Made by a program: the position numbers and the translations under genes | The notes under the pieces: generated by a model | Seen by the model: the letters and a program-made list of their open reading frames with translations, nothing else | Told to the model about the DNA's origin: nothing | Databases searched by the model: none | In this document: piece by piece, positions 1-7,877 of the stretch | Layout: the number at the start of each line of letters is the position of its first letter | How positions within the stretch are numbered: the stretch's first letter is position 1 | Assembly: GCF_033763495.1 (NCBI RefSeq) | Contig: NZ_JANRKL010000040.1 | Span: 1 to 64,000, forward strand | DNA length: 64,000 nucleotides | Reading direction: 5' to 3' | From: Haliscomenobacter sp033763495 | GTDB taxonomy: Bacteria; Bacteroidota; Bacteroidia; Chitinophagales; Saprospiraceae

Positions 1-92
1 TCTCTTTATACCCTATCTCTTGAGGATAAAGCGGTGAAAAAAAACAACAGGATAGGATCAGTATGCTGGTCAAAATTTTCATATTACTTGAA

Positions 93-2171
93 TTAACTTC
101 CTTTGATCAGACGAAAAATAGCGATTCGTCCAGTTGATTCAAACCTTACGAACAATAAGCCTACAGGCAGGCCGATCAGGTCGAGCACAGGTGCTGTTAG
201 CATTCCATAATTGCGTAATAAACGCCCAAAGCCATCGTATACCTTACAGTAAATAGGTTCACTCCAGTTTCCCTTTACATGTACAAGCACCTGTTTTTGA
301 GTAGGGTTAGGGATGAGCTGAAGTGGTAGTTTCAAATTTTGAGGTTCTCTTGTTCCGGTAGTAATCCCATCGTTGATTTGGATATCATCCAGGTAAAGCC
401 GGTTGCCTCCATCAGTTACGTTTACGAAACGAATCTGGAGCTGTTGTTCCGTTTTGTATTGAAAAAGGCGAACAGAAGCTTTATTCCATTGAGTGGAGTT
501 GGGAACAAAGGGAGTGGTTTGGGTGGGGCCAGTAGCCAGATCATCTCCGGATTTACTCCAAACATTGGAATAATTCGCACCGCAGTCTTTAGAAATCTGC
601 ACAACCAATTGATCAGAATAATTGGGATCAGAACGTGCATAAGCCCACCAAAAATTCAGCATTAAATTATTACCTACCCGTGATGAACTTAAATCGAGAG
701 CTGGTAATACGAGTTCATCCCGTGTACCATAGTTGAGGTTTCGCAGGTTGTCAATACTGACCGAGTAGGGCAAGGAGTGAGCAGCAAGTGTATCTAGTCC
801 CCAGCTAAGATTGAAATCAGGGTTATTCACACGAATGCCCTGGGCAGGAAAAGCACCATCATCAAAGTTTATCATAAAAGGTAAAGGCAGTCCAATTTGG
901 GGTTTAGAAACCTGGATGTAATTGTTCAACTGCAAAGTATCCGTGCTGTTGCCATTACTAGCAATAAGCTCCGCTGAAAAAGAACCCGGATTAGCATAGG
1001 TTACAGTAGGGTTGGGTAAAATAGAAAAAGCAGGTGTACCACCGGGAAAAGACCATTGCCAGGAGGTAGCTGTATTGAGCGACCGATCCATAAAATAGAC
1101 TTTTGTACCAGGGCACACCTGTGCAGTTAAGGTTATGAAATCCGCTGCCACTGGGCACATCAGTGGCCTAACATAAGCACTATCGCAACCCGTAACCGCC
1201 AAATTACTGGCGGACACAATCAAGGAGCGGACTCCCTTGAGGGTGGCTGCAATACGATTCTTTTGTCCTGGAGTAAACATGTTTTTGCAGTCATCCGGGG
1301 TGTAGTCCATATAATTTCGCACCTGGTCGGGTAGGTCGGGTAAATCATTGGAACAAGAATTGCCATTCAAATTACAAGAATAATTGGGTGCAGCTACGGG
1401 TGGTGTGTCACAGACAAAATCTCCTCCAGTGCAAGTATCCTGACCGCAGCCATTACTAAAAGTATGATAAAGCCCGAACCAATGCCCTACTTCGTGGGTC
1501 AAGGTACGACCACCAGAAGCTGCTGCCGTTCCAGAATCGCCAAAAAGGTCGTGTCGAACTACGACACCATCTTCATCAGGCGGAGCATAAGGAAAGGAAG
1601 CATAGCCTCCTACTCCGCCGCTGATGGTACGCACCACATAAATATTGAGGTAGCGTGCTGGATTCCAAAACGATAAATTTTTGAGTGCACTTCGATCAGC
1701 AGGCTGATGATTGGTTAAGGGGGGATTTAGCCTCACAATACCATCGGTACAACGGCCAAAAGGGTCGAGCTTCGCCAAACGAAAGCGTACACGAGTATCT
1801 ACACCTTTGCCCTCACCAGGTGTTCCTGGGAGCTTCCCGAAATCTTCATTTAAAATTGCAATTTGTCGTTCAATCTGTGTTTTACTGATGTTTTCGGCTC
1901 CACCATTGTGAATGATGTGGACCACTACAGGAATCGTATTAAACGTTTCTTGATCACGCTTTAAGGGAATCAGTTGATGGGTATTCAACAACTTTTGAAA
2001 CTTCGGTTCTACAGCATAAAGTTTAGCTGAAGGATAAAGTGAATCAAAAAGGCACAAGCTGAGGTGCTTGGTTGGTGTTTGGGCAAATGCACTTTGATAT
2101 GGCCATAGGATGTTGAATCCATAAGTCATCATCATAAAGAAGAATGAAAAACAGGGTGCCAATTTGCCCAT
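93..2171 (-). CDS. Secreted M43-family (pappalysin-like) zinc metalloprotease with PKD and T9SS sorting domains
   Basis: Probable exported endopeptidase. Numbered from the ATG at 2171, the zinc motif HEVGHWFGLYH lies near residues 226-236 (HExxHxxGxxH) and a Met-turn NYMDYT follows about 50 residues later, as in M43 metzincins. Several Cys around the active site suggest disulfides. A PKD-like domain (about 345-422, YANPGSF-type motif) and a long beta-rich region follow, then a C-terminal T9SS type A sorting domain (about 617-692, starting LIPNPTQ). The N-terminus MGKLAPCFSFFFMMM... ending AFAQ looks like a signal peptide. Starts further upstream (ATG 2228, TTG 2240) would run through a perfect hairpin that looks like the terminator of the oxidase gene, so I prefer 2171. 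It lies downstream of the multicopper oxidase but has no evident tie to metals. Confidence 0.88.
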   Translation of the reverse strand: MGKLAPCFSFFFMMMTYGFNILWPYQSAFAQTPTKHLSLCLFDSLYPSAKLYAVEPKFQKLLNTHQLIPLKRDQETFNTIPVVVHIIHNGGAENISKTQIERQIAILNEDFGKLPGTPGEGKGVDTRVRFRLAKLDPFGRCTDGIVRLNPPLTNHQPADRSALKNLSFWNPARYLNIYVVRTISGGVGGYASFPYAPPDEDGVVVRHDLFGDSGTAAASGGRTLTHEVGHWFGLYHTFSNGCGQDTCTGGDFVCDTPPVAAPNYSCNLNGNSCSNDLPDLPDQVRNYMDYTPDDCKNMFTPGQKNRIAATLKGVRSLIVSASNLAVTGCDSAYVRPLMCPVAADFITLTAQVCPGTKVYFMDRSLNTATSWQWSFPGGTPAFSILPNPTVTYANPGSFSAELIASNGNSTDTLQLNNYIQVSKPQIGLPLPFMINFDDGAFPAQGIRVNNPDFNLSWGLDTLAAHSLPYSVSIDNLRNLNYGTRDELVLPALDLSSSRVGNNLMLNFWWAYARSDPNYSDQLVVQISKDCGANYSNVWSKSGDDLATGPTQTTPFVPNSTQWNKASVRLFQYKTEQQLQIRFVNVTDGGNRLYLDDIQINDGITTGTREPQNLKLPLQLIPNPTQKQVLVHVKGNWSEPIYCKVYDGFGRLLRNYGMLTAPVLDLIGLPVGLLFVRFESTGRIAIFRLIKGS

Positions 2172-2216
2172 TGTGACAGAATTTTGGTTGGAATTTCGTG
2201 CGTTTGGTTGCTCAAA

Positions 2217-2254
2217 GTGCCGGATCATAATTAGTGACAATTATGATCCGGCAC
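2217..2254 (-). terminator. Hairpin downstream of multicopper oxidase
   Basis: A perfect 16-bp inverted repeat (GTGCCGGATCATAATT, six-base loop, and its complement) begins about 10 bp after the oxidase stop codon. Only a short T stretch follows on the minus strand, so termination strength is uncertain. Confidence 0.6.
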
Positions 2255-2263
2255 ATGAAAGGC

Positions 2264-3958
2264 TTATTGTTTTATAAAAACTCCAGTATACCATTGGTCT
2301 TGCAGTAACATATTCACCGTGTAAGTACCGGGTGTAAGCTGTTCAACTGAAGTATTACCCTGGCCGTTGATGATTTGTATTTGTTGCTCCAACACGACTC
2401 TACCCATTACATCCGTAACCTGAAATTTCCCTTTTCCAAGTGATTTTTCTGAAGTTTCAAACACTACCATTTTATCAGCAGGATTGGGGTAAAACTTTAG
2501 TTTTTCTTTACTCAAGTTATCATGGGTACCACTCAATAATGGAGTGACTAAAAACTGTCCCATCATGCCATTGTCTTCGTGGCTGAGAATATGGCAATGG
2601 TACATATATGGTGTGACAGGGTCGCTAAAATCGTCGTAGCGCACCACTATTTTTACAGAGCCATTAATAGGTGGTACAGTAATTACATCTTTACGTCCAA
2701 GAAGATTTGCAGCAGGTTTGCGATTGTTGACCGAAATAACCCAAAATGAATTTCCATGTAGATGAAAAGGATGAGCCATCATCGTCTGATTGGTCAGGGT
2801 CCAAACCTCAGCGGCGCCCCTCGAAACCTTAAAATTGATGGTATTCATCTCAAATTTTGATTCATTGAGGAAAAAATTGGTCATGCTCATTTGAGGCCGT
2901 GCCGTCATGGTCAGAGTGCGATTGGAAGCACCATTGCTTGACAGGGGGGTATTGGTGATCAATGCTGGGGGAATAGAACCAATGGCATTAGGTGTTGGAG
3001 AAACAACCTGGATTTGCATTAGCTCAAAATCGGTATCATCAAGTGGCCCCATCATATTCTCCGTACCGCCCATCATCATCATCATTCCACCCGGATACCC
3101 CATGGGCAATTCTGTACCGAAGTGCTGCAAGATCAGTTTTTGTCCCAATGACTTACTTAAATCTAACAAAATCTCAGCACGTTCACCAGGCGCTAAAATT
3201 AGTTTAGTCATCGCCACTGGGGCATCCAACAAGCCTCCGTCACCAGTTATTTGTTTGAATACCAAGTTATCAGAAAAGCCAAAATTGAAATATCGGTGGC
3301 TTGAGCCATTCAACAATCGCAAGCGCACAACTTGTGCCGGTAAATTAAGGGTAGCCCCTTTTAGAACCCCGTTCACCAACACGTCATTATCAAGTTCATC
3401 CATTTCCACGATTTGCTTAGACTCATCAAAAGTTTTCCATTGAAAAACCAAAGGAACATCATCAACGCCATAGGTACGGGGTAGATTCAGAGCGGCTTCT
3501 GCCGGATCACGTACGATAATAAAACCAGCGGCACCTTTAACGACCTGGTTTAAAGTTTTGCGATGTAAATGAGGATGGTACCAATAAGTTGAGGCTTGAT
3601 CCATTACTTTGAAACTTGGAGACCAGGTATTTCCAGCCATAATCGGCGTGTGTGGGCCTCCATCATTGGCAGGAGATAGGTGTAAGCCATGCCAATGAAC
3701 CGTAGTGGTATCATCAAGTTGATTGTTGACATTGATCGTCACCGTTTCGCCCTTCTGCATAATTAGGGTAGGCCCCAGCTGTACCCCATTGTAACCAATG
3801 GTATTGGTACGCTTTCCGGGGAAGATTTCTGAAGTGCCTTTTTGTACTTTTAGGTTAAAAATGCTCCCTTCCAAGGTAGCTGGAATAGGCACCATCGCTT
3901 GAGCAAACGTAATTTGCGCAGCAAGCAGCGAAATAACCATACAAAATAGCTTTTTCAT
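2264..3958 (-). CDS. Multicopper oxidase (CueO-like) with T9SS sorting tail
   Basis: Probable cuprous oxidase/laccase-type enzyme. All four copper-ligand blocks are visible: HWHGLH (about residue 91), WYHPHLH (129), HPFHLH (399) and HCHILSHEDNGMMG (457-470), giving the type 1, 2 and 3 sites. Around residues 289-307 is a Met-rich loop (GGMMMMMGG, then ENMMG), reminiscent of the Met-rich copper-binding insert of CueO. The C-terminal 80 residues (from KFYPNPADK) form a T9SS sorting domain, so the mature enzyme is probably secreted or surface-anchored. The ATG at 3958 (MKKLFCMV, signal peptide ending TFAQ) is preferred over an upstream TTG at 3967. It follows the copper-type efflux genes by about 130 bp. 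The leader and signal peptide are duplicated upstream of the 149-residue gene near 11.6 kb. Confidence 0.93.
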   Translation of the reverse strand: MKKLFCMVISLLAAQITFAQAMVPIPATLEGSIFNLKVQKGTSEIFPGKRTNTIGYNGVQLGPTLIMQKGETVTINVNNQLDDTTTVHWHGLHLSPANDGGPHTPIMAGNTWSPSFKVMDQASTYWYHPHLHRKTLNQVVKGAAGFIIVRDPAEAALNLPRTYGVDDVPLVFQWKTFDESKQIVEMDELDNDVLVNGVLKGATLNLPAQVVRLRLLNGSSHRYFNFGFSDNLVFKQITGDGGLLDAPVAMTKLILAPGERAEILLDLSKSLGQKLILQHFGTELPMGYPGGMMMMMGGTENMMGPLDDTDFELMQIQVVSPTPNAIGSIPPALITNTPLSSNGASNRTLTMTARPQMSMTNFFLNESKFEMNTINFKVSRGAAEVWTLTNQTMMAHPFHLHGNSFWVISVNNRKPAANLLGRKDVITVPPINGSVKIVVRYDDFSDPVTPYMYHCHILSHEDNGMMGQFLVTPLLSGTHDNLSKEKLKFYPNPADKMVVFETSEKSLGKGKFQVTDVMGRVVLEQQIQIINGQGNTSVEQLTPGTYTVNMLLQDQWYTGVFIKQ

Positions 3959-4061
3959 GATAGTCAATTTAAATATGAAAGAACATCAAAGAGCTTAACG
4001 CTCCGTTGATTAGGTACATCCTTTTCACTCAGTAAAATCCATTATTTGCAATCTTATCACT
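3890..4061 (-). repeat. Copy 1 of a duplicated block (adaptor tail, leader, signal peptide)
   Basis: On the minus strand this runs through a degraded adaptor-gene 3' end, a 5' leader and the signal-peptide codons of the multicopper oxidase. It aligns by eye with 11603-11774. The signal-peptide part matches at 51 of 69 bases, the leader shares TTTCATATTTAAA, and the adaptor tail is clearly related. Similarity stops just after the signal peptide. Confidence 0.7.
4009..4061 (-). pseudogene. Remnant of the 3' end of a CzcB-like adaptor gene
   Basis: Read on the minus strand this gives SDKIANNGFY, a stop, then VKRMYL. The intact adaptor of module 2 ends SNKIVINGAYEVKMMYLNQ. About 40 of 51 bases agree by hand alignment. 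The in-frame stop and the missing upstream part mark it as a decayed tail. It lies between the intact adaptor ending at 4094 and the oxidase, and is not derived from that neighbour, whose C-terminus is different. Confidence 0.6.
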
Positions 4062-4093
4062 GAAGCAGGGCAGGTTTTATCCTTACTCAATGA

Positions 4094-5302
4094 CTACATC
4101 TTACTCATATCATGCTCAGCCATAGGATTTGCCCCTTTTTTGAAAATGTATTCACTTTGCAACAAGTAGGCCCCTGATATCACGATGATATCTCCAGATT
4201 TCAAGCCGGAAGTAATTTCGATTCGATCATCACTTTCCAGACCCGTTTGTACCATTACACTTTTAAAAATTCGATTGGCAGTTTGTATCCATACCGTTGC
4301 CCCTTTTCCATCCCGGATAACTGCATCAATTGGCAAAGACAAGGTATTCCGTGCTGGACTTTTCAGCGATACATAAGCGAGCATGCCCGGTTTGAGTTGA
4401 TGGTCAGGATTGGGGATAGAGACCCGAATCAAGTTGATTCTTGTATCGGGGTTGATTTCTGGATTTACAAATTCGATCTTCCCTTGTATTTTTTTGCCGC
4501 TTGCATCGGGAAGTTGGACGGTGGCAATGCTGTTGCGGTTTAGGGTGGAGAATTGAGCTGTATACATTTGTGCCTCTGCCCACAGCGTGGATAAATCGGC
4601 CAGTTTAACCATTGTACTTCCCTCCATCACATAATTCCCTTCCTGGATTTCCAGCGCAGTCAGGTAGCCTGATGCAGTGCTGTAAAAAGTGGTAGTAGGC
4701 GTAGCTTTCTTCTGTTTGGCCAAGTACTGAATTTGAGCTTCGGAGAGTCCCCAGAGCAGCAATTTATTTTTGGCACTTTGCAGCAATTGCTCAAAATCCA
4801 TGACCGTTTCGGAAGCAAATGCCTTACGTTGCTCCAACACCAGTAAGTATTCTTGTTTGGCATTGTTCAATTCTTCGCTGTACAAGTCGTACAAGGGATC
4901 CCCTTTTTTGATAAAATCACCACTATTCTTAAAATACAATTTTTCAATTCTGCCACTCACCCTTGAACTCAGCGAAGAAGTTTTCGTCTGATCAAAATTC
5001 AGGGTTGCATTCAGTAGCAGTTGGTCGTCAATTGTTCCATTGCGGATGGTATCAGTATGAATATTGCCGAGTTGGATTTGCTGCTCGCTCAATTCGATTT
5101 CATCGTTGTTTTTGCCCGTTTTTTTCTTTACCGGAGTCAAATCCATTTTACAAATGGGGCATTTACCCGGTTTGTGTTCTACCACCTGGGGATCCATCGA
5201 ACAAGTGTAATAGACATCTGTAGCATGGGGCGTCTCCATTTGGTTGTGGCAGGCTACCACCAGTAGCGCGAGCGATAATACAATTATGGTGATGCGTCGC
5301 AT
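4094..5302 (-). CDS. RND periplasmic adaptor (CusB-like) lipoprotein with heavy-metal-binding domain
   Basis: Membrane fusion protein linking an inner-membrane RND pump to a TolC channel. A lipoprotein signal ends LVVAC (Cys18). Residues 31-57 form a heavy-metal-binding domain with Cys34, Met36, Cys48, Cys51 and Met53 (YTCSMDP ... CPICKMDL). The adaptor core follows: barrel-sandwich/lipoyl halves around a helical hairpin (about 100-210) and beta-barrel domains to the C-terminus, which ends in a Met/His-containing tail (MAEHDMSKM). It is the second adaptor of this operon, starting 2 bp after the preceding one stops, so the two are probably co-translated. The Cys/Met ligands and the CusA-type pump upstream point to copper or silver. 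Confidence 0.92.
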   Translation of the reverse strand: MRRITIIVLSLALLVVACHNQMETPHATDVYYTCSMDPQVVEHKPGKCPICKMDLTPVKKKTGKNNDEIELSEQQIQLGNIHTDTIRNGTIDDQLLLNATLNFDQTKTSSLSSRVSGRIEKLYFKNSGDFIKKGDPLYDLYSEELNNAKQEYLLVLEQRKAFASETVMDFEQLLQSAKNKLLLWGLSEAQIQYLAKQKKATPTTTFYSTASGYLTALEIQEGNYVMEGSTMVKLADLSTLWAEAQMYTAQFSTLNRNSIATVQLPDASGKKIQGKIEFVNPEINPDTRINLIRVSIPNPDHQLKPGMLAYVSLKSPARNTLSLPIDAVIRDGKGATVWIQTANRIFKSVMVQTGLESDDRIEITSGLKSGDIIVISGAYLLQSEYIFKKGANPMAEHDMSKM

Positions 5303-5304
5303 GT

Positions 5305-6606
5305 TTATTTTTTTATCTTGATTAAACTTTCGCTATCCATTAGGTACTGCGCATTGATGGCTACTGTATCGGTGCTGTTGATGCCGCTCAGTATTTGAAT
5401 GTAATCCTGATAGCTGATTCCAGTTGTGATTTTAAGTGTTTTAAACCCACTTTGGGTTTTTCGAAAGACGACGGCATCAAGTCCCAAAGACAGCACTGCT
5501 GAACTGGGCAACCAATACGTAGCTTTCGTATTTGCGAAAATGGTAGCTTTTACCTGGCTGCCAATGGGAATTTTCAACTGGCTATTGTTGAAGTAAACCC
5601 GTGCGCTCAAGGTTTTACTTTCGTTGCGGAAGAAGGGCTCGATGAAGTCAATGGTAGCGTCAAAGGTTTTATCTGGAGCGGTTTCTGGCGTAATTTCAAC
5701 CAGGTTACCAGTTTTCACCAATCCCTGACTTTCTCCATAAATGCTCAAAATGGCCCAAGCGCGATCTGGATTGTACACGGTAAAAATGGATTCGCCTTTC
5801 TGTAAGTACATTCCTTCTTTTAGCGAAAGCTCTTCGGTGAGCAAAGAAAGGTCGTTCATCGCATCGGACTTGGCGGACATAGTGCTACCATTGGCAGCTT
5901 CATGCACGTGTCCAGTGTAGTTGCTGTAAATAGGAAGCGTCAGCGAAGGTTTTCCTGATTGAATCAATTGTTTGATTTGTGCGTCGTTCAAACCAAGTAA
6001 GCGCAGTTTTTCCTGGGCCACTTCAATAAATGAGGTATTGCCGGGGTCATTTTTCAGCAGGAATAACAGGTTTTGTTGGGCAGTCATCAACTCCGGACTG
6101 TAAATATCCAGCAGGCGCTGTCCTTTGGTGATTTTTTGAAAGCGATAACGTACATACAGCTTTTCAATTCTACCGGACACCCTGGCAGAAATACTACCCA
6201 CTTGCCTTGTATCGTAGGCAATGTTTCCCAAGGCTTCAATTTTGATCTGCTCTGCACTTTTTTGGGGGCTGGTAACCGGAATGTTCGATACCACAAACTC
6301 ATTGGTTGGATTGAGTAAGGCTTCAAGTTTGACCTCTTTTGTTTTCAAGATTTCAACTGGTTTAGTTGCAGCAGGCTGTTTCAACACCAAATCCATTTTA
6401 CAAATCGGGCAAGACCCTGGTTTGTCGCTGATTACTTCAGGATCCATGGGGCAAGTGTACACTGCCTCGGCTGACTCAGCGTGTGAATGTTGAACAGGGC
6501 CGTCTTTCTTGGTGCAGCTTGCGGCAAACAAGGATACAAGCAAGGCAAACCATAAAGGCCGAGCAATATTGGAATTGGACGCGAAATATCTTTTTTCATT
6601 TTTCAT
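5305..6606 (-). CDS. RND periplasmic adaptor (CusB-like) lipoprotein with heavy-metal-binding domain, first of a pair
   Basis: Adaptor subunit of the copper/silver efflux module. The lipobox Cys is probably residue 31 (LFAASC). Residues 50-73 carry the metal-binding motif YTCPMDP ... CPICKMDL (Cys52, Met54, Cys66, Cys69, Met71). The region after it shows the adaptor fold, with a lipoyl-type half-motif, helical hairpin and beta-barrel. A Met/Ser-rich insert (GSTMSAKSDAMNDL) sits in the second lipoyl half. It begins 17 bp after the TolC gene and ends 2 bp before a second adaptor of similar length. Two adaptors in one operon are unusual; they may form mixed hexamers or serve different conditions. 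Overall similarity between the two is modest, so this is an old duplication. Confidence 0.92.
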   Translation of the reverse strand: MKNEKRYFASNSNIARPLWFALLVSLFAASCTKKDGPVQHSHAESAEAVYTCPMDPEVISDKPGSCPICKMDLVLKQPAATKPVEILKTKEVKLEALLNPTNEFVVSNIPVTSPQKSAEQIKIEALGNIAYDTRQVGSISARVSGRIEKLYVRYRFQKITKGQRLLDIYSPELMTAQQNLLFLLKNDPGNTSFIEVAQEKLRLLGLNDAQIKQLIQSGKPSLTLPIYSNYTGHVHEAANGSTMSAKSDAMNDLSLLTEELSLKEGMYLQKGESIFTVYNPDRAWAILSIYGESQGLVKTGNLVEITPETAPDKTFDATIDFIEPFFRNESKTLSARVYFNNSQLKIPIGSQVKATIFANTKATYWLPSSAVLSLGLDAVVFRKTQSGFKTLKITTGISYQDYIQILSGINSTDTVAINAQYLMDSESLIKIKK

Positions 6607-6623
6607 GACCCTACGTTTTAAAC

Positions 6624-7877
6624 CTATTTTGTTTCCATAACCCGTTCAAGGTTGACTTGCATCTGGAGTGCCTGGTTCAATAATTCGGTATAGTCCAATT
6701 GCGTCATGTACAGGGTTTCCCAGGCATCGTAAAGCATGAACAGTTCTTCGGTATTTTGCTCGTACCCCAATTGCATGCTTTTGTAATTGTTTCTTAAAGC
6801 CGGTATGATGTTGTCATCGTAGAGTTTAAGTTGTCTTTTCTTCAACTCTATTTCGTTCCGCATGCTTTGGGCCATGCCGCTGTATTCATTGACCATCATT
6901 TCCTTTTGCGATTGCAAGGCGTTGACCTTCCATTTAAGGCTTTCTATGTTGGCTTGATTCATTTTGGAGGACCATTTGGTCATTGGCACCTTAACCATGC
7001 CCATGATGGTATACAACATAGGTTGACCACCAAAACCAATCATGTGATCGTAACGAAGGCCAAATTGTGGTCGGAGGCTTTGTTTTTCCGTTTCCTGCTT
7101 TAAGTGAATCAGGTTGATGTCTTTGTCAATGGCTTTGATGTCGCTGCGTTTATTGTAAAACAGGGTGCTGTCGAAAACGATCCCTGCATAATCCTTCAAT
7201 ACGTAGGCTGTATCGATTTCAAAAACCCGTACTTCGGTTTTGCCCATGAGTACATTAAGGCGTACGAATTTTTCCCGGATGTCATTTTCAAACATCAGCC
7301 GCATGTTCAACAAATTGCCCAAGGCTGCTTTGGCTTTATAATAGGCGCTGATTTTTTCCAGGCCATTCTTGTAGCGTATTTCTGCATTCTTGATCATGAA
7401 ATTCAGCAACTTTTCATTCTGCTCAAGAATTTTTATCTTTTTTTCCAAGATGATCAATTCGAAATAAGCTTGTTTAGCGTCGTTGATCAACTCATTCAGT
7501 GTGGCGTTTAGTTTTTCTTTTTCTACCGAAGACATGGCTTTCATGTAGCGTTCATCAGCATCCAGTTTTTTCTGGTTGGCAAACATTTGTTCGCCAGAAA
7601 GCATGACCGAGCCCATACCATTCATGTCGCCATTTTTGCGCCAAAGCCCTACGTTGTAGGGAGTCATGAACTGCCCTAAACCAAATTGTGGGGGCATCCA
7701 GCTTCGTGCCCCCTTAGCCGCTTCATCCATTGAGCGGATTTCATGGTTGTACATCTTTACCACTGGGTGCGATGCAATGACACTGTCGATGATGGCATCC
7801 AGCTTCATGGTTTGTGTAAAACTGCTTCCTCCAAAGCCAAGCGCAAAAAGGAGCAGCAAGAGTTTATTCTTTGACAT
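6624..7877 (-). CDS. TolC-family outer-membrane efflux protein of module 1
   Basis: Outer-membrane channel of the CusCBA-like complex. A signal peptide (MSKNKLLLLLFALGFG, cleavage near SFTQ) is followed by the usual alternation of long amphipathic helices and short beta stretches, with the two OEP repeats around residues 30-215 and 230-415. The N-terminal part is rich in Met (QFMTPY, GDMNGMGSVM). Length (417 residues) is typical. It overlaps the 3' end of the RND C-terminal gene by 14 bp, which suggests translational coupling. Order in the transcript is RND, TolC, adaptor, adaptor. Confidence 0.9.
   Translation of the reverse strand: MSKNKLLLLLFALGFGGSSFTQTMKLDAIIDSVIASHPVVKMYNHEIRSMDEAAKGARSWMPPQFGLGQFMTPYNVGLWRKNGDMNGMGSVMLSGEQMFANQKKLDADERYMKAMSSVEKEKLNATLNELINDAKQAYFELIILEKKIKILEQNEKLLNFMIKNAEIRYKNGLEKISAYYKAKAALGNLLNMRLMFENDIREKFVRLNVLMGKTEVRVFEIDTAYVLKDYAGIVFDSTLFYNKRSDIKAIDKDINLIHLKQETEKQSLRPQFGLRYDHMIGFGGQPMLYTIMGMVKVPMTKWSSKMNQANIESLKWKVNALQSQKEMMVNEYSGMAQSMRNEIELKKRQLKLYDDNIIPALRNNYKSMQLGYEQNTEELFMLYDAWETLYMTQLDYTELLNQALQMQVNLERVMETK

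Noticed and set aside
2907..3443. Open frame of 178 codons on the plus strand
   Set aside because: Lies wholly opposite the multicopper oxidase, has no start context, and its residues show the skewed make-up of an antisense frame.
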